Origin: Pseudomonadota bacterium
GTDB lineage: Bacteria; Pseudomonadota; Alphaproteobacteria; Rhizobiales; Devosiaceae
NCBI GenBank assembly: GCA_023388175.1
Contig: JAEWGT010000009.1
Location: forward strand, 248,001-312,000
DNA length: 64,000 nt
Direction: 5' to 3'
Below, in pieces: positions 1 through 8,783 of this stretch. The notes under the pieces are model-generated. The model had not been told where the DNA came from and ran no database searches. It saw only the letters and a list, made by a program, of their open reading frames with translations. The translations under genes were made by a program, and so were the position numbers. How positions within the stretch are numbered: the stretch's first letter is position 1; every line of letters begins with the position of its first letter.

Positions 1-195
1 GCCGAGGATTATTCCATCGGTGGCCAGCTCGTGACCCAGATTCTCGCCGTCGTCGTGGCAATTGTCTGGTCAGCCGTGGTGACCCTGGTCGCGCTGATGA
101 TCGTCAAGGCCCTGTTCGGCGGGCTGCGGGTATCCGATGCCGGAGAAAGCGACGGCCTCGACCTCTCCACCCATGGCGAACGTGCCTATAACTGA
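1..195 (+). CDS. amtB: Ammonium transporter, C-terminal end (partial)
   Basis: The frame is open from base 1 to the TGA at 193-195, so only the last 64 residues are visible. They contain one hydrophobic helix rich in Val, Ala and Leu. The cytoplasmic tail that follows ends GLDLSTHGERAYN. A tail of the form GLD-hydrophobic-xxHGExAY is characteristic of Amt/MEP ammonium channels of the inner membrane and is the part that contacts the PII protein GlnK. In alphaproteobacteria glnK usually precedes amtB, but that lies outside the window. A GC-rich hairpin follows the stop at 206-227. The identification rests on the tail motif alone. Confidence 0.85.
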   Translation, partial: AEDYSIGGQLVTQILAVVVAIVWSAVVTLVALMIVKALFGGLRVSDAGESDGLDLSTHGERAYN

Positions 196-205
196 TCAGG
201 GTTTC

Positions 206-227
206 GGGTGGCGGTTCGCCGCCACCC
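206..227 (+). terminator. GC-rich hairpin after amtB
   Basis: A perfect 9-bp stem (GGGTGGCGG / CCGCCACCC) closes on a TTCG tetraloop 10 bp after the amtB stop. There is no T-run, so it may stabilise the 3' end or help Rho-dependent termination rather than act as an intrinsic terminator. Confidence 0.45.
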
Positions 228-323
228 GTCCCTCGATGGTTAGCATGCGATTAACTACACCGGGGTAGCATGACACCCAATATCGGCCCGCGCGATGGTT
301 TGAGGGCCGGCAAAGAGTAATGC

Positions 324-3041
324 GTGTCCATGCCCAGCCATCCCGTCCCCATGATCGACGATGTCCGCTCCGTGTCCCCGCGCAGCGGCAGACCCTCCAC
401 CGGCAAGAGCACCCGCGTGCCCAGCCCGCCGCCGGCCATCGCCATCCGTATTCCGCTGCGTGTCGCAGGCCTGCTGCTGCTGGCTTTCTGCGCCATCGTG
501 CTGGTGTCGCTCGCCTCCTGGTCGGTGGATGATCCGTCCCTGTCGCTGGCCACCAGCAAGGTTGCCGCCAACTGGCTGGGTTTCCCCGGCGCGGTGATCG
601 CCGATCTCTGTTTCCAGTTTATCGGTCTCTCCAGCCTCGTCATGGTCGTGCCGCTGGCGCTTTGGGGCTGGGCCATGGTGCGGCGCTATGCCATCACCAA
701 TATGGGCCTGCGCGTGCTGGCGTGGCTGGGATCGACCCTGCTGTTTGCCGGGGTCTTCGCCTTCATCGCCATGCCCGAAAGCTGGCCACTGCCCACCGGG
801 CTTGGCGGGCTTGCCGGTACGCTGTTCACCAGCCTTGCCGGCATGATTGCAGGCTCCGAGCCGCAGGCAGTGACTTCGACGCTCTTCGCCATCATTCTGT
901 CTGCCCCGGCTCTGGCGCTGTTCTGGATCGCCATGGGGCTTGGCGCTGCCGTCCCGGTTAAGCCGCAGAAAGCCGGCGCTGCCCGCAAGGCGGCAGAAGA
1001 AGCCGACGAGCGCGACCCCAATCCGCTGGTGGAAGTCGCCATGGGCGCCATCGTGCATCTGGGCTATTCCATGCGCACCGCCTTCCGCCGCGCCCGCGCC
1101 GCCCATGCCGAACGCCGCGCCGCCGATGACATGGGCGATTTCGACCACGAAACCGAACCTTCCATGCAGGGACGCGCGCCCGATGTCAGCGCGCAACGTG
1201 AACCGGTCATCGCTGTGCCGCAGCGCCATATTCATGCCCCGGCCCAGCACGTCGAACCCAGCTTCGAGCCCAGCGCCCGCATCATGGCGCAGCCCGCCTA
1301 CGACGATACCGAAATCGACTATCCCGACGAGCCGGAAGACGATGCGGTTCCCTTCGTGCCCGATGCGCCCGTGCCGTCGCGCACCCAGCGCGGCGATTCG
1401 CGTTTCCATCCCGCCGACCCAACCGCGCCTCGCGTTCCCGTCGCCGCGCCCGCGCCACGCCCGGTGCAGGGCCAGCGCCAGTTCCGCGAAGCCCAGGGTT
1501 CGCTGCTCGACGAGCCGCGCGGGTTCGAGCTGCCCGAACTCAGCCTGCTGGCCGAGCCAAGGCGCTCCGGTCCCTTGCCCGAGCATGCTCCGGCACGGCT
1601 CGAGGAAATGGCCCGCCAGCTCGAGGCGGTGTTGCAGGATTTCGGCGTCAAGGGCGACATCATCAATGTCCGTCCCGGCCCGGTCGTTACCCTGTTCGAG
1701 CTGGAGCCGGCGCCCGGCATCAAGTCGAGCCGCGTCATTTCGCTGGCCGACGACATCGCCCGTTCGATGAGCGCCATTTCGGCCCGCGTCGCCGTGGTGC
1801 CCGGCCGCAATGCCATCGGCATCGAATTGCCCAACCAGACGCGCGAAACCGTCTTTTTCCGCGAGATGCTGGCCAGCTCCGATTTCGAGAAGATGAAGGG
1901 CAAGCTCCCCATCTGCCTCGGCAAGACCATTGGTGGCGAGCCCGTCATCGCCGATCTGGCGCGCATGCCGCATCTGCTGATTGCCGGCACCACCGGCTCG
2001 GGCAAGTCGGTGGGCATCAACACTTTCATTCTCAGCCTGCTCTACCAGATGACGCCCGAGCAGTGCCGCATGATCATGATCGATCCCAAAATGCTGGAAC
2101 TGTCGATCTATGATGGCATTCCGCATCTGCTGACGCCGGTCGTCACCGACCCGCACAAGGCGGTCGTCGCGCTCAAATGGGCGGTGCGCGAGATGGAAGA
2201 CCGCTACCGCAAGATGAGCAAGATCGGTGTCCGAAACATCGATGGCTTCAACCAGCGCGTCGCCGAGGCCGCCAAGGAAGGCCGCACCATCACCCGCACG
2301 GTGCAGACCGGCTTCGACCGCGAAACCGGCGAAGCGATCTTCGAGAGCGAGGAATTCGATCTCCAGCCCCTGCCCTATATCGTCATCATCGTCGACGAAA
2401 TGGCCGACCTGATGATGGTGGCCGGCAAGGATATCGAAGGCGCCATCCAGCGCCTCGCCCAGATGGCCCGCGCCGCCGGCATCCATATGGTCACCGCCAC
2501 CCAGCGTCCTTCCGTTGACGTCATCACCGGCACGATCAAGGCCAACTTCCCCACACGCATCTCCTTCATGGTGACGAGCAAGATCGACTCGCGCACCATT
2601 CTGGGCGAGCAGGGGGCCGAGCAGCTCCTGGGCAATGGCGACATGCTCTACATGGCCTCGGGCGGGCGCACCAAGCGCCTGCATGGCGCCTTCGTTTCCG
2701 ACAATGAAGTCGAGTCGGTCGTCGCTCACCTCAAGAGCCAGGGTACGCCGGACTATCTCGACAATATCACCGAGGACGAGGAAGAAGGCGGGTTCGGCGA
2801 AGGCGGCGGCTCGGGCGATGATGGCTATGCCGGCTCGGGCGACGAGCTTTACGACAAGGCCGTGCATATCGTTCTGACCGACAAGAAGGCTTCGACCTCC
2901 TATGTTCAGCGCCGCCTTGGCGTCGGCTACAACAAGGCTGCAACCCTGATCGAGCGCATGGAGCAGGAAGGGGTCATCAGCCCCGCCAACCATGCCGGCA
3001 AGCGCGAAATTCTCGTCGGCAATAATGCCGACGGTTATTGA
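324..3041 (+). CDS. ftsK: DNA translocase FtsK
   Basis: This is a membrane-anchored ATPase that pumps chromosomal DNA at the septum and aids dimer resolution. It has 905 residues. Several N-terminal transmembrane helices (about residues 45-210) are followed by a long Pro/Ala/Arg-rich linker (about 210-400). The RecA-like motor has Walker A GTTGSGKS near residue 555 and Walker B IVIIVDEMADLMM near 686. The last 65 residues form the gamma winged helix that reads polar DNA motifs (ASTSYVQRRLGVGYNKAA). The GTG at 324 lies 6 bp after AGAG, and an in-frame ATG at 330 is an alternative start. A strong terminator follows, so it appears to be the last gene of its unit. Confidence 0.95.
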   Translation: MSMPSHPVPMIDDVRSVSPRSGRPSTGKSTRVPSPPPAIAIRIPLRVAGLLLLAFCAIVLVSLASWSVDDPSLSLATSKVAANWLGFPGAVIADLCFQFIGLSSLVMVVPLALWGWAMVRRYAITNMGLRVLAWLGSTLLFAGVFAFIAMPESWPLPTGLGGLAGTLFTSLAGMIAGSEPQAVTSTLFAIILSAPALALFWIAMGLGAAVPVKPQKAGAARKAAEEADERDPNPLVEVAMGAIVHLGYSMRTAFRRARAAHAERRAADDMGDFDHETEPSMQGRAPDVSAQREPVIAVPQRHIHAPAQHVEPSFEPSARIMAQPAYDDTEIDYPDEPEDDAVPFVPDAPVPSRTQRGDSRFHPADPTAPRVPVAAPAPRPVQGQRQFREAQGSLLDEPRGFELPELSLLAEPRRSGPLPEHAPARLEEMARQLEAVLQDFGVKGDIINVRPGPVVTLFELEPAPGIKSSRVISLADDIARSMSAISARVAVVPGRNAIGIELPNQTRETVFFREMLASSDFEKMKGKLPICLGKTIGGEPVIADLARMPHLLIAGTTGSGKSVGINTFILSLLYQMTPEQCRMIMIDPKMLELSIYDGIPHLLTPVVTDPHKAVVALKWAVREMEDRYRKMSKIGVRNIDGFNQRVAEAAKEGRTITRTVQTGFDRETGEAIFESEEFDLQPLPYIVIIVDEMADLMMVAGKDIEGAIQRLAQMARAAGIHMVTATQRPSVDVITGTIKANFPTRISFMVTSKIDSRTILGEQGAEQLLGNGDMLYMASGGRTKRLHGAFVSDNEVESVVAHLKSQGTPDYLDNITEDEEEGGFGEGGGSGDDGYAGSGDELYDKAVHIVLTDKKASTSYVQRRLGVGYNKAATLIERMEQEGVISPANHAGKREILVGNNADGY

Positions 3042-3063
3042 ACCGCACAGCTGCTCATCGACC

Positions 3064-3097
3064 AGGCCCCGGCCACTGCGCCGGGGCTTTTGGTTTT
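3064..3097 (+). terminator. Intrinsic terminator of ftsK
   Basis: An 8-bp GC stem (GCCCCGGC / GCCGGGGC) with a 6-nt loop is followed by TTTTGGTTTTT, 25 bp after the ftsK stop. Confidence 0.8.
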
Positions 3098-3137
3098 TCG
3101 GGCCCCGGACATGCGTGACCCGGCCAATGACACTGGA

Positions 3138-3181
3138 CTCTATTTCAGTCTTCACTTATATAAGTGGTGAATGAAATAGAG
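3138..3181. promoter_or_regulatory. 44-bp dyad, putative ArsR operator over the SRPBCC ribosome-binding site
   Basis: The two 22-bp arms meet at the centre between 3159 and 3160 and differ at only three positions. The core is CACTTATATAAGTG and the outer half-sites are CTCTATTTC and GAAATAGAG. The right arm runs into the GAGGAG ribosome-binding site of the SRPBCC gene at 3191. The symmetry and the linked ArsR gene suggest an autoregulatory operator. No T-run follows, which argues against a terminator. Confidence 0.6.
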
Positions 3182-3190
3182 GAGTGACAG

Positions 3191-3838
3191 ATGGCATTCG
3201 ACCTTTCCGATCATCTCGGCCTGATGCAGCGGGATGTGCGCAATCTTGAGCGCGACGGCAAGCCCGCAAAGGCGGTCGTCGCATCGCGCGTCTATCCGAC
3301 CGACGCTGCCGATCTCTGGGATGCCCTGACCCGGCCCGAGCGGATCAAACGCTGGTTTGCCCCGGTCTCGGGCGATCTCCGCCTGGGCGGCGCATACCAA
3401 GTCGAGAACAATGCCTCGGGCACCATAACCGAATGCGCACCACATCAGCGCATCGCCCTCACATGGGAATTTGGCGGTGGCGTCAGCTGGGTCGAACTGA
3501 GCCTGATCCCGGAGGGGGACGGCACCCGGCTTGAGCTCACACATACCGCTCATATCGATCCGCATTGGGACAAGTTCGGTCCCGGCGCGGTCGGCGTGGG
3601 CTGGGACCTCTCCTTCATGGGCCTGGCGCGCCACATTGCCGAGCCGTCGGTTGCCGTGGCTGCCGAAGCGGTTGAAGGCTGGTACGCAACTGACGAATAC
3701 AAGAGCCTGGTGCGGACCACGAGCGACGACTGGGGCAGGGCAGCCATCGCGGCCGGCGAGGAGCGTGGCCATGCCCTGGCGGCGGCTGAAGCCACGCGCG
3801 CCTTCTACATGGGCGAAACGCCACCCGCGGAGGGATGA
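3191..3838 (+). CDS. SRPBCC/AHSA1-family protein
   Basis: This 215-residue soluble protein has an AHSA1-like START/Bet-v-1 fold. Visible markers are the PERIKRWFAPVSGDLRLGGAY segment near residues 50-70, the GTITECAPHQRIALTWEF segment and the final helix. Such domains bind hydrophobic ligands and have no common catalytic residue. The last about 60 residues extend past the usual 150-aa domain. A GAGGAG site precedes the ATG. The gene overlaps the ArsR gene, and SRPBCC-ArsR pairs are common in actinobacteria and alphaproteobacteria. In such pairs the regulator controls the ligand-binding partner. The ligand cannot be told from sequence. Confidence 0.85.
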   Translation: MAFDLSDHLGLMQRDVRNLERDGKPAKAVVASRVYPTDAADLWDALTRPERIKRWFAPVSGDLRLGGAYQVENNASGTITECAPHQRIALTWEFGGGVSWVELSLIPEGDGTRLELTHTAHIDPHWDKFGPGAVGVGWDLSFMGLARHIAEPSVAVAAEAVEGWYATDEYKSLVRTTSDDWGRAAIAAGEERGHALAAAEATRAFYMGETPPAEG

Positions 3839-4170
3839 TGCACGCCTTCGACGTTCTGGGCGACCCGGTCCGCCGCCGCATCCTCGAACTCCTCGCCGAG
3901 CGCGAACTCAGCTCCGGCGAGGTCGTTGAGGTCATCACTGCCGAATTCGGCATCTCGCAGGCCGGCGTCAGCCAGCATCTCAAGGTGCTGCGCGACAATG
4001 GCTTCGCCAGCGTCCGTGCCGAGGGGACACGGCGGCTCTATGCGCTGGACACCACACCTTTACGGGGCATCGATGACTGGCTGGAGCGCTTTCGCGTCTT
4101 CTGGCCGGTGCGCATGGAAGCGCTGGCCACGGAGATCGCCCGGGGGAAGCGGGACAGGAATCGGTCCTAG
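3835..4170 (+). CDS. ArsR-family winged-helix repressor
   Basis: This 111-residue protein is a single ArsR/SmtB winged helix. DPVRRRILELLAERELSSGEV forms helices 1-2, and the recognition helix is GISQAGVSQHLKVLRDNGF. The wing is RAEGTRRLYALD. There is no Cys-x-Cys metal site, so it probably senses something other than arsenite or zinc. Its start codon overlaps the SRPBCC stop (ATGATG), which implies translational coupling. The large dyad at 3138-3181 in front of the pair is the likely operator. Confidence 0.88.
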   Translation: MMHAFDVLGDPVRRRILELLAERELSSGEVVEVITAEFGISQAGVSQHLKVLRDNGFASVRAEGTRRLYALDTTPLRGIDDWLERFRVFWPVRMEALATEIARGKRDRNRS

Positions 4171-4358
4171 GCCCGCTCGCCATTCTGCTTCGGTGCAGCC
4201 CTCGGGTCTACGAATAAAAATCAGGGAACCGCAAGGGTATAGGGCCCGATTTCACCGCCGCCCCCGCAGATGACAAAAGCGTAACGGGAACTTTCCACCA
4301 TTTGCCGTATTTGCTGGCTAGGTTAGCGTGAACAAGAAGCCCGCGAGGACCCAACGCC

Positions 4359-4988
4359 ATGATTCGACGCCATGCACTGATGCTTGGTCTTGCTGCAGCC
4401 CTTGCCCCGGCCTTTCCGGCCATGGCCCTGGACCGCGCGCTGTCACCCGAGGAACAGCAGTTGATCGCCGAGATCAACGCGCACAATTCGGCCATCCGCA
4501 CCATGGTCGGCCGGTTCCTGCAGATCGACACCAATGGCGGGCGCACCGAAGGCACGTTCTTCCTCGAACGGCCGGACAAGGTCACCTTCCGCTATGCACC
4601 GCCCAGCCGCGAGGAAATCGTCTCGCAGGGCCGCGGTTTCTACGTGCTCGACCGGCGCGAGGAGACCTATTATGCCTATCCGCAGGATACGATTCCGTTG
4701 CGGCAATTCCTCGGCAACAATATCGACCTGCTCAATGCCAATGTGCTCGATGTGACGACGTCGGACGGCTACATGGCCATTACGGTGATCGACAATACCG
4801 TCGCCGGCACGGTGCAGGTGTCGCTGATCTTTGATGTCGATACCAAGGATCTGGCGCAATGGACCCTGGTCGAGCCTTCCGGGGCCGAACTGACCTTCTC
4901 GCTCTATGATGTCGAAAAGGATGTGCAGATTCCGCCGGCCTTCTTCTCCATTCCCGCCACCTATCGCAGCCGCGAGCCGGGGACCTGA
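4359..4988 (+). CDS. lolA: LolA-like outer-membrane lipoprotein carrier
   Basis: This 209-residue periplasmic protein should ferry lipoproteins from the LolCDE transporter to the outer membrane. A signal peptide (about residues 1-23, cleavage after AMA) precedes a LolA beta-barrel. Hallmarks are the strand RTEGTFFLERPDKVTFRYAPP and the segment YVLDRREETYYAYP. The GAGGA ribosome-binding site lies 10 bp before the ATG. In many alphaproteobacteria lolA follows ftsK. Here the SRPBCC/ArsR pair sits between them, which suggests that the pair was inserted. A strong terminator shared with convergent uppP follows. Confidence 0.88.
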   Translation: MIRRHALMLGLAAALAPAFPAMALDRALSPEEQQLIAEINAHNSAIRTMVGRFLQIDTNGGRTEGTFFLERPDKVTFRYAPPSREEIVSQGRGFYVLDRREETYYAYPQDTIPLRQFLGNNIDLLNANVLDVTTSDGYMAITVIDNTVAGTVQVSLIFDVDTKDLAQWTLVEPSGAELTFSLYDVEKDVQIPPAFFSIPATYRSREPGT

Positions 4989-5010
4989 GCAGGTCAGGCC
5001 TTGCCAACGA

Positions 5011-5041
5011 AAAACCCTCCCTTGCGGGAGGGTTTTTTATT
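5011..5041 (+). terminator. Bidirectional intrinsic terminator between lolA and uppP
   Basis: The stem CCCTCCC / GGGAGGG with TTGC loop is flanked by AAAA on the left and TTTTTT on the right. It can therefore stop both lolA (plus) and uppP (minus). Confidence 0.85.
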
Positions 5042-5064
5042 GTGCCCGATGGACCGGCGAAGGC

Positions 5065-5877
5065 TTAAAGGCCAAACGCCAATATGGCGATCAGGCCCGC
5101 GCCGCCAACGGCAATGCGCCACCAGGCGAAGGGTGCAAAGCCGTGCCGCGAGACGAAGTCGAGCAGGTATTTGACCACCAGCGCGCCGACCACGAAGGAG
5201 GCGGCAAAGCCGATGGCGATATTGAGCCCCAGACTCATGTCGATCAATTCCCGGCTCTTGTAGAGATCATAGCCGAAGGCGCCGATCATGATCGGCAGGG
5301 CGATGAAGAAGGTGAATTCGGCAGCCGAACGCTTCGATGCACCGAACAGCATCGCCCCGACCACGGTGGAGCCCGAGCGGGAAACGCCAGGAATGAGGCT
5401 CAGCACCTGGAACAGGCCCACGATCAGCGCCAGATGCCAGGGAAACTGGTAGATGTCGTCGTAGCGGATATTCTTGGGCATGCGGTCGACAATGAGCAGC
5501 ACCACGCCCCCGATCAGCAGCGAGATGCAGATGACGAGCGGGGATTCGTAGATCACCTGCTGGATATATTCGCGGAACAGAACGCCGATCACCACCGCCG
5601 GAATACAGGCGAGGATGACGGCCAGCGCGAAGTGCCAGGCATAGGCTTTTCCGGTAAGGGCGTCGCGGATCAGGATGCCCAGCTTGGCGAAATAGATGGT
5701 CAAAACCGCAAGGATCGCCCCGAGCTGGATCAGCACGATGAAGGTTGCCGGTTGGCTGAGCCCGAAGAAGTGGCCGGCCAGCAGCAGGTGCCCGGTGGAG
5801 CTCACTGGAAGGAATTCAGTAAGCCCTTCGATAATTCCCAGTATCAGGGGCACAAAAAGACCTTGATCGGCGTTCAT
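5065..5877 (-). CDS. uppP: Undecaprenyl-diphosphatase (BacA/UppP)
   Basis: This integral inner-membrane enzyme removes a phosphate from undecaprenyl diphosphate, recycling the lipid carrier for peptidoglycan and polysaccharide synthesis. It has 270 residues, the usual length. The two family signatures are present: EGLTEFLPVSSTGH near residue 17 and PGVSRSGST near residue 163. Seven or eight hydrophobic helices are visible. AGGGGATG precedes the ATG. It converges on lolA. Confidence 0.95.
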   Translation of the reverse strand: MNADQGLFVPLILGIIEGLTEFLPVSSTGHLLLAGHFFGLSQPATFIVLIQLGAILAVLTIYFAKLGILIRDALTGKAYAWHFALAVILACIPAVVIGVLFREYIQQVIYESPLVICISLLIGGVVLLIVDRMPKNIRYDDIYQFPWHLALIVGLFQVLSLIPGVSRSGSTVVGAMLFGASKRSAAEFTFFIALPIMIGAFGYDLYKSRELIDMSLGLNIAIGFAASFVVGALVVKYLLDFVSRHGFAPFAWWRIAVGGAGLIAILAFGL

Positions 5878-5988
5878 CTCATCCCCTAACTCGTTTCAAA
5901 GGGCCGCTTTGCCATTCTCATAGCTGTGTTCGTTCACAGCGCCAACCCGAGGAGAGCAAGGCTGGCCTGCGTCAACCAGAGCCCGTTC

Positions 5989-6669
5989 ATGCCCACGCTT
6001 GTCCACTATCCACTCGATCCCGCTTCGCGCCTCATCCGCCTGATGTGCGCCGAATATGGCGTGCCGCTGGACCTGGAGGAGATCAAGCCCTGGCTGCGTG
6101 AAGAAGCCCTGCTCGAACTCAACCCGGCCGCCACTCTGCCGATCCTGTTCACCGACGGCGAAGACGCGATCATCGGCATCATGGCGACCATCCACGCGGT
6201 CGAGGATTTTTACACGCCCGACGCCATCGGCGGCCTGTTGCCGCCCGATCCGATGGCGCGCGCCGAAATGTGGCGGCTGGTCGAATGGGTACTGGTCAAG
6301 CTCAATGACGAAGTGACGCGCTATCTGGTCGAGGAAAAAATCGCCAAGCGCGATATTCGCGGCGCTACCCCCGAGCCATCCGTGCTGCGCGCCGCCAAGG
6401 CCAATCTCACCGAGCATCTGCTCTATTTCAACTGGCTGTTGGCCAGCCGCAACTGGCTGGGTGGCGATGATCTGAGCCTTGCCGATTTTGCGCTCGCCGC
6501 GCATTTCTCGACGCTGGATTATATGGGCGACATCGACTGGTCCAAGGTGCCGGTCGAGACCCGCGACTGGTATTCCGCCATCAAGTCGCGCCCCGCTTTC
6601 CGCACCCTGCTCAACGATCGCGTCGTGGCCATGCCGCCGTCCCGAGGATATGCCGATCTCGATTTCTGA
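5989..6669 (+). CDS. Glutathione S-transferase family protein
   Basis: The product is about 226 residues with a thioredoxin-like N-terminal half (PTLVHYPLDPASRLIRLMCAE, cis-Pro in NPAATLPIL) and an all-helical C-terminal half. The GST N-capping motif is seen in GGDDLSLADFALAAHF. The likely function is glutathione-dependent transfer or binding, with unknown substrate. The frame opens earlier, at 5926, but the family sequence begins at MPTLVHYP. Translation from 5926 cannot be excluded because a GGAG lies just downstream of that codon. Confidence 0.85.
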   Translation: MPTLVHYPLDPASRLIRLMCAEYGVPLDLEEIKPWLREEALLELNPAATLPILFTDGEDAIIGIMATIHAVEDFYTPDAIGGLLPPDPMARAEMWRLVEWVLVKLNDEVTRYLVEEKIAKRDIRGATPEPSVLRAAKANLTEHLLYFNWLLASRNWLGGDDLSLADFALAAHFSTLDYMGDIDWSKVPVETRDWYSAIKSRPAFRTLLNDRVVAMPPSRGYADLDF

Positions 6670-6687
6670 CACGCTGATCCAGTGTGT

Positions 6688-6764
6688 CGTCTCCGCCCGG
6701 CTTGTCCGGGTGGTCCAAGCTGGGATAGGCAGTTGGATTGCCCGGACGAGCCGGGCAATGACGA
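6688..6764. repeat. REP/BIME-like inverted repeat
   Basis: CCCGGCTTGTCCGGG and CCCGGACGAGCCGGG (one mismatch) face each other across about 30 bp between the GST-like gene and queG. The right arm reads ATTGCCCGGACGAGCCGGGC. A related pair lies at 33021-33096. It may act as a 3'-end stabiliser. Confidence 0.75.
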
Positions 6765-6783
6765 TTGGCAATAGATCCCGTTC

Positions 6784-7911
6784 ATGCAGTTTGAAGCCGC
6801 AGAAAAGCTGATTGCCGAGCTGAAGGCCCGCGCCGAAGCGCTGGGCTTCGACGCTTTCGGTATTGCGCGCGCCGATGCTCGCCCTGACCTGCCCGGAAAA
6901 CTTGCCCATGCGCTGGCCGAAGGCTGGCATGCGGACATGGACTGGATGGAAGAAACCGAAGAGCGCCGCGGCGATCCGCGCCGCCTCTGGGACGAAGCCC
7001 GCTCGGTCATCCTGCTCGGGGTCAATTATGGTCCCGAACTCGACCCCATGGCTTTGCTGGCCGAAAAGAATATCGGCAATATCTCAGCCTATGCCCGCAA
7101 TCGCGACTATCACGACCTTATCAAGGGCAGGCTCAAGGAACTGGCGGGCCTGCTGGCACGTCGAGCCGGGGCGGATGTGAAAGTCTTCGTCGATACCGCC
7201 CCGCTCATGGAAAAGCCGCTGGCCGAGGCGGCGGGGCTCGGCTGGCAGGGCAAGCATTCCGTTCTGGTCAGCAGGCAGTTCGGCTCCTGGCTGTTCTTGG
7301 GCGCGATCCTCACATCCATGGACCTGCCAGCCGACAGGGGCGGGGACGAAAGCTGCGGGTCCTGCACCCGTTGCCTCGATATCTGCCCCACCAATGCCTT
7401 TCCGGCGCCATTCCGGCTCGATGCCCGCAAATGCCTCGCCTATTACTCCGTTGAACATAAAGGGCAAATTCCGCGCGAATTTCGGCGGCCCATGGGTAAC
7501 CGCGTCTATGGCTGCGATGATTGCCTGGCCGTCTGCCCCTGGAACAAGTTTGCAAGCGTCAGCCGCGAGGCAAAGCTGCGAAGCCGCCCCGAATTCGAGC
7601 GGCCGGCATTGGCCGAACTGGTGCAACTGGACGATGCCGCGTTTCGGGAACTCTTTGCCGGCTCGCCGGTCAAACGCATAGGCGTGGCGCGGTTTCTGCG
7701 CAATGTATTGATCTGCATCGGTAATTCCGAAGATGCGCTACACGTGCCTGCCATAGCAGCGCGCCTCGATGATCCCTCGCCGCTGGTGCGCGGCGCGGCG
7801 ATCTGGGCATTGCGGCGGCTCGACCCGCACCGGGCCGATGCGGTAAGGCAGGATCATCTGGCCCGCGAAAGCGATGACGAGGTGCGGGCAGAATGGAGCG
7901 GAGTGGTCTGA
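6784..7911 (+). CDS. queG: Epoxyqueuosine reductase
   Basis: The enzyme performs the last step of queuosine synthesis, reducing epoxyqueuosine to queuosine in tRNA with cobalamin and two [4Fe-4S] clusters. It has 375 residues. The first ferredoxin motif is CGSCTRCLDICP near residues 197-208 and the second is YGCDDCLAVCPW near 243-254. The QueG segment VDTAPLMEKPLAEAAGLGWQGKHS precedes them. A HEAT-like helical repeat closes the protein (DDPSPLVRGAAIWALRRLD). Its stop overlaps the start of the SDR gene (TGATG). Confidence 0.96.
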   Translation: MQFEAAEKLIAELKARAEALGFDAFGIARADARPDLPGKLAHALAEGWHADMDWMEETEERRGDPRRLWDEARSVILLGVNYGPELDPMALLAEKNIGNISAYARNRDYHDLIKGRLKELAGLLARRAGADVKVFVDTAPLMEKPLAEAAGLGWQGKHSVLVSRQFGSWLFLGAILTSMDLPADRGGDESCGSCTRCLDICPTNAFPAPFRLDARKCLAYYSVEHKGQIPREFRRPMGNRVYGCDDCLAVCPWNKFASVSREAKLRSRPEFERPALAELVQLDDAAFRELFAGSPVKRIGVARFLRNVLICIGNSEDALHVPAIAARLDDPSPLVRGAAIWALRRLDPHRADAVRQDHLARESDDEVRAEWSGVV

Positions 7912-8783
7912 TGCGGGCGCTGTTTTTCGGACTTGGCTTTTCCTCGCAGAAGTCTGCGCGTTTCATGCAGGCAATCGGCCAGTTCGTTGACACACTGGGA
8001 ACCGTGAGAACCGCCGAAAAGGCCAGGGCGCTAACAGGCCCTTCTCATCGAGCGCTGGTTTTCGACGGCACAGAGCCGGGGCCTGACATTGCACCGGCCC
8101 TCGCATCTGGCACGACCCATGTGATCGTCTCGATTGCGCCGGATGCGGATGGCGATCCGGTGCTGCGCCACCACCGCGCCGATCTGGATGCGGCACAGGA
8201 TCTGGAGTGGCTCTGCTATTATAGCACTGTCGGGGTCTATGGGGATTTTGGCGGCGACTGGATCGATGAGAGCGCGCCTCTGGTGCCGCGCAATATGCGC
8301 TCCGACTATCGCGTCGTCGCCGAGCAGCAATGGCGCGACTATGCCGCCGGGCGTGGCGTGCCGCTGACCATATTGCGGCTGGCGGGCATCTATGGTCCGG
8401 GCCGGTCCACCTTCGACAAGTTGCGGCAGGGCACCGCACGGCGGATCATCAAGCCGGGGCAGGTCTTCAATCGCATCCATGTCGAGGACATCGCGCGGGT
8501 CACCCTGCTGGCCGCAGAAAAGCGGCTCGACGGCACGTTCAACATGGCCGATGACGAACCCGCTCCCCCGCAGGATGTCATCGCCCATGCCGCGCGGATG
8601 ATCGGCATGGATGTGCCGCCCGACCTGCCTTTCGAGACGGCAGAGATGACGCCGATGCAGAAGAGCTTCTACCGCGACAACAAGCGTGTCTCCAACGCGG
8701 CAATCAAGGCGGCGCTCAGCATCGATATGCTCTATCCCGATTACCGTGCCGGTCTGGCCCAGATACTTGAAAGTGAAAAATGA
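7911..8783 (+). CDS. NAD(P)-dependent epimerase/SDR-family protein (YeeZ-like)
   Basis: This 290-residue protein is an atypical extended SDR. The N-terminal nucleotide loop is degenerate (FFGLGFSSQKSARF). The Ser-Thr plus Tyr catalytic region appears as YYSTVGVYGD, followed by the epimerase-like ILRLAGIYGPGRST and NRIHVEDIA. The same protein often lies close to queG in Hyphomicrobiales genomes. The substrate is unknown. The ATG at 7911 overlaps the queG stop. An in-frame ATG at 7893 lies inside queG and is less likely. Confidence 0.85.
   Translation: MRALFFGLGFSSQKSARFMQAIGQFVDTLGTVRTAEKARALTGPSHRALVFDGTEPGPDIAPALASGTTHVIVSIAPDADGDPVLRHHRADLDAAQDLEWLCYYSTVGVYGDFGGDWIDESAPLVPRNMRSDYRVVAEQQWRDYAAGRGVPLTILRLAGIYGPGRSTFDKLRQGTARRIIKPGQVFNRIHVEDIARVTLLAAEKRLDGTFNMADDEPAPPQDVIAHAARMIGMDVPPDLPFETAEMTPMQKSFYRDNKRVSNAAIKAALSIDMLYPDYRAGLAQILESEK

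Noticed and set aside
255..3155. 966-aa minus-strand open frame opposite ftsK
   Set aside because: It mirrors ftsK codons in a GC-rich gene, is full of Gly/His/Asp runs, and matches no family. Similar mirrors were dropped opposite uppP/GST (5896-6930), nat (14240-15772), fabA-fabB (16353-17915), ubiB (20959-22725), dnaA (25877-27235), dnaN (27300-28754) and gyrB.
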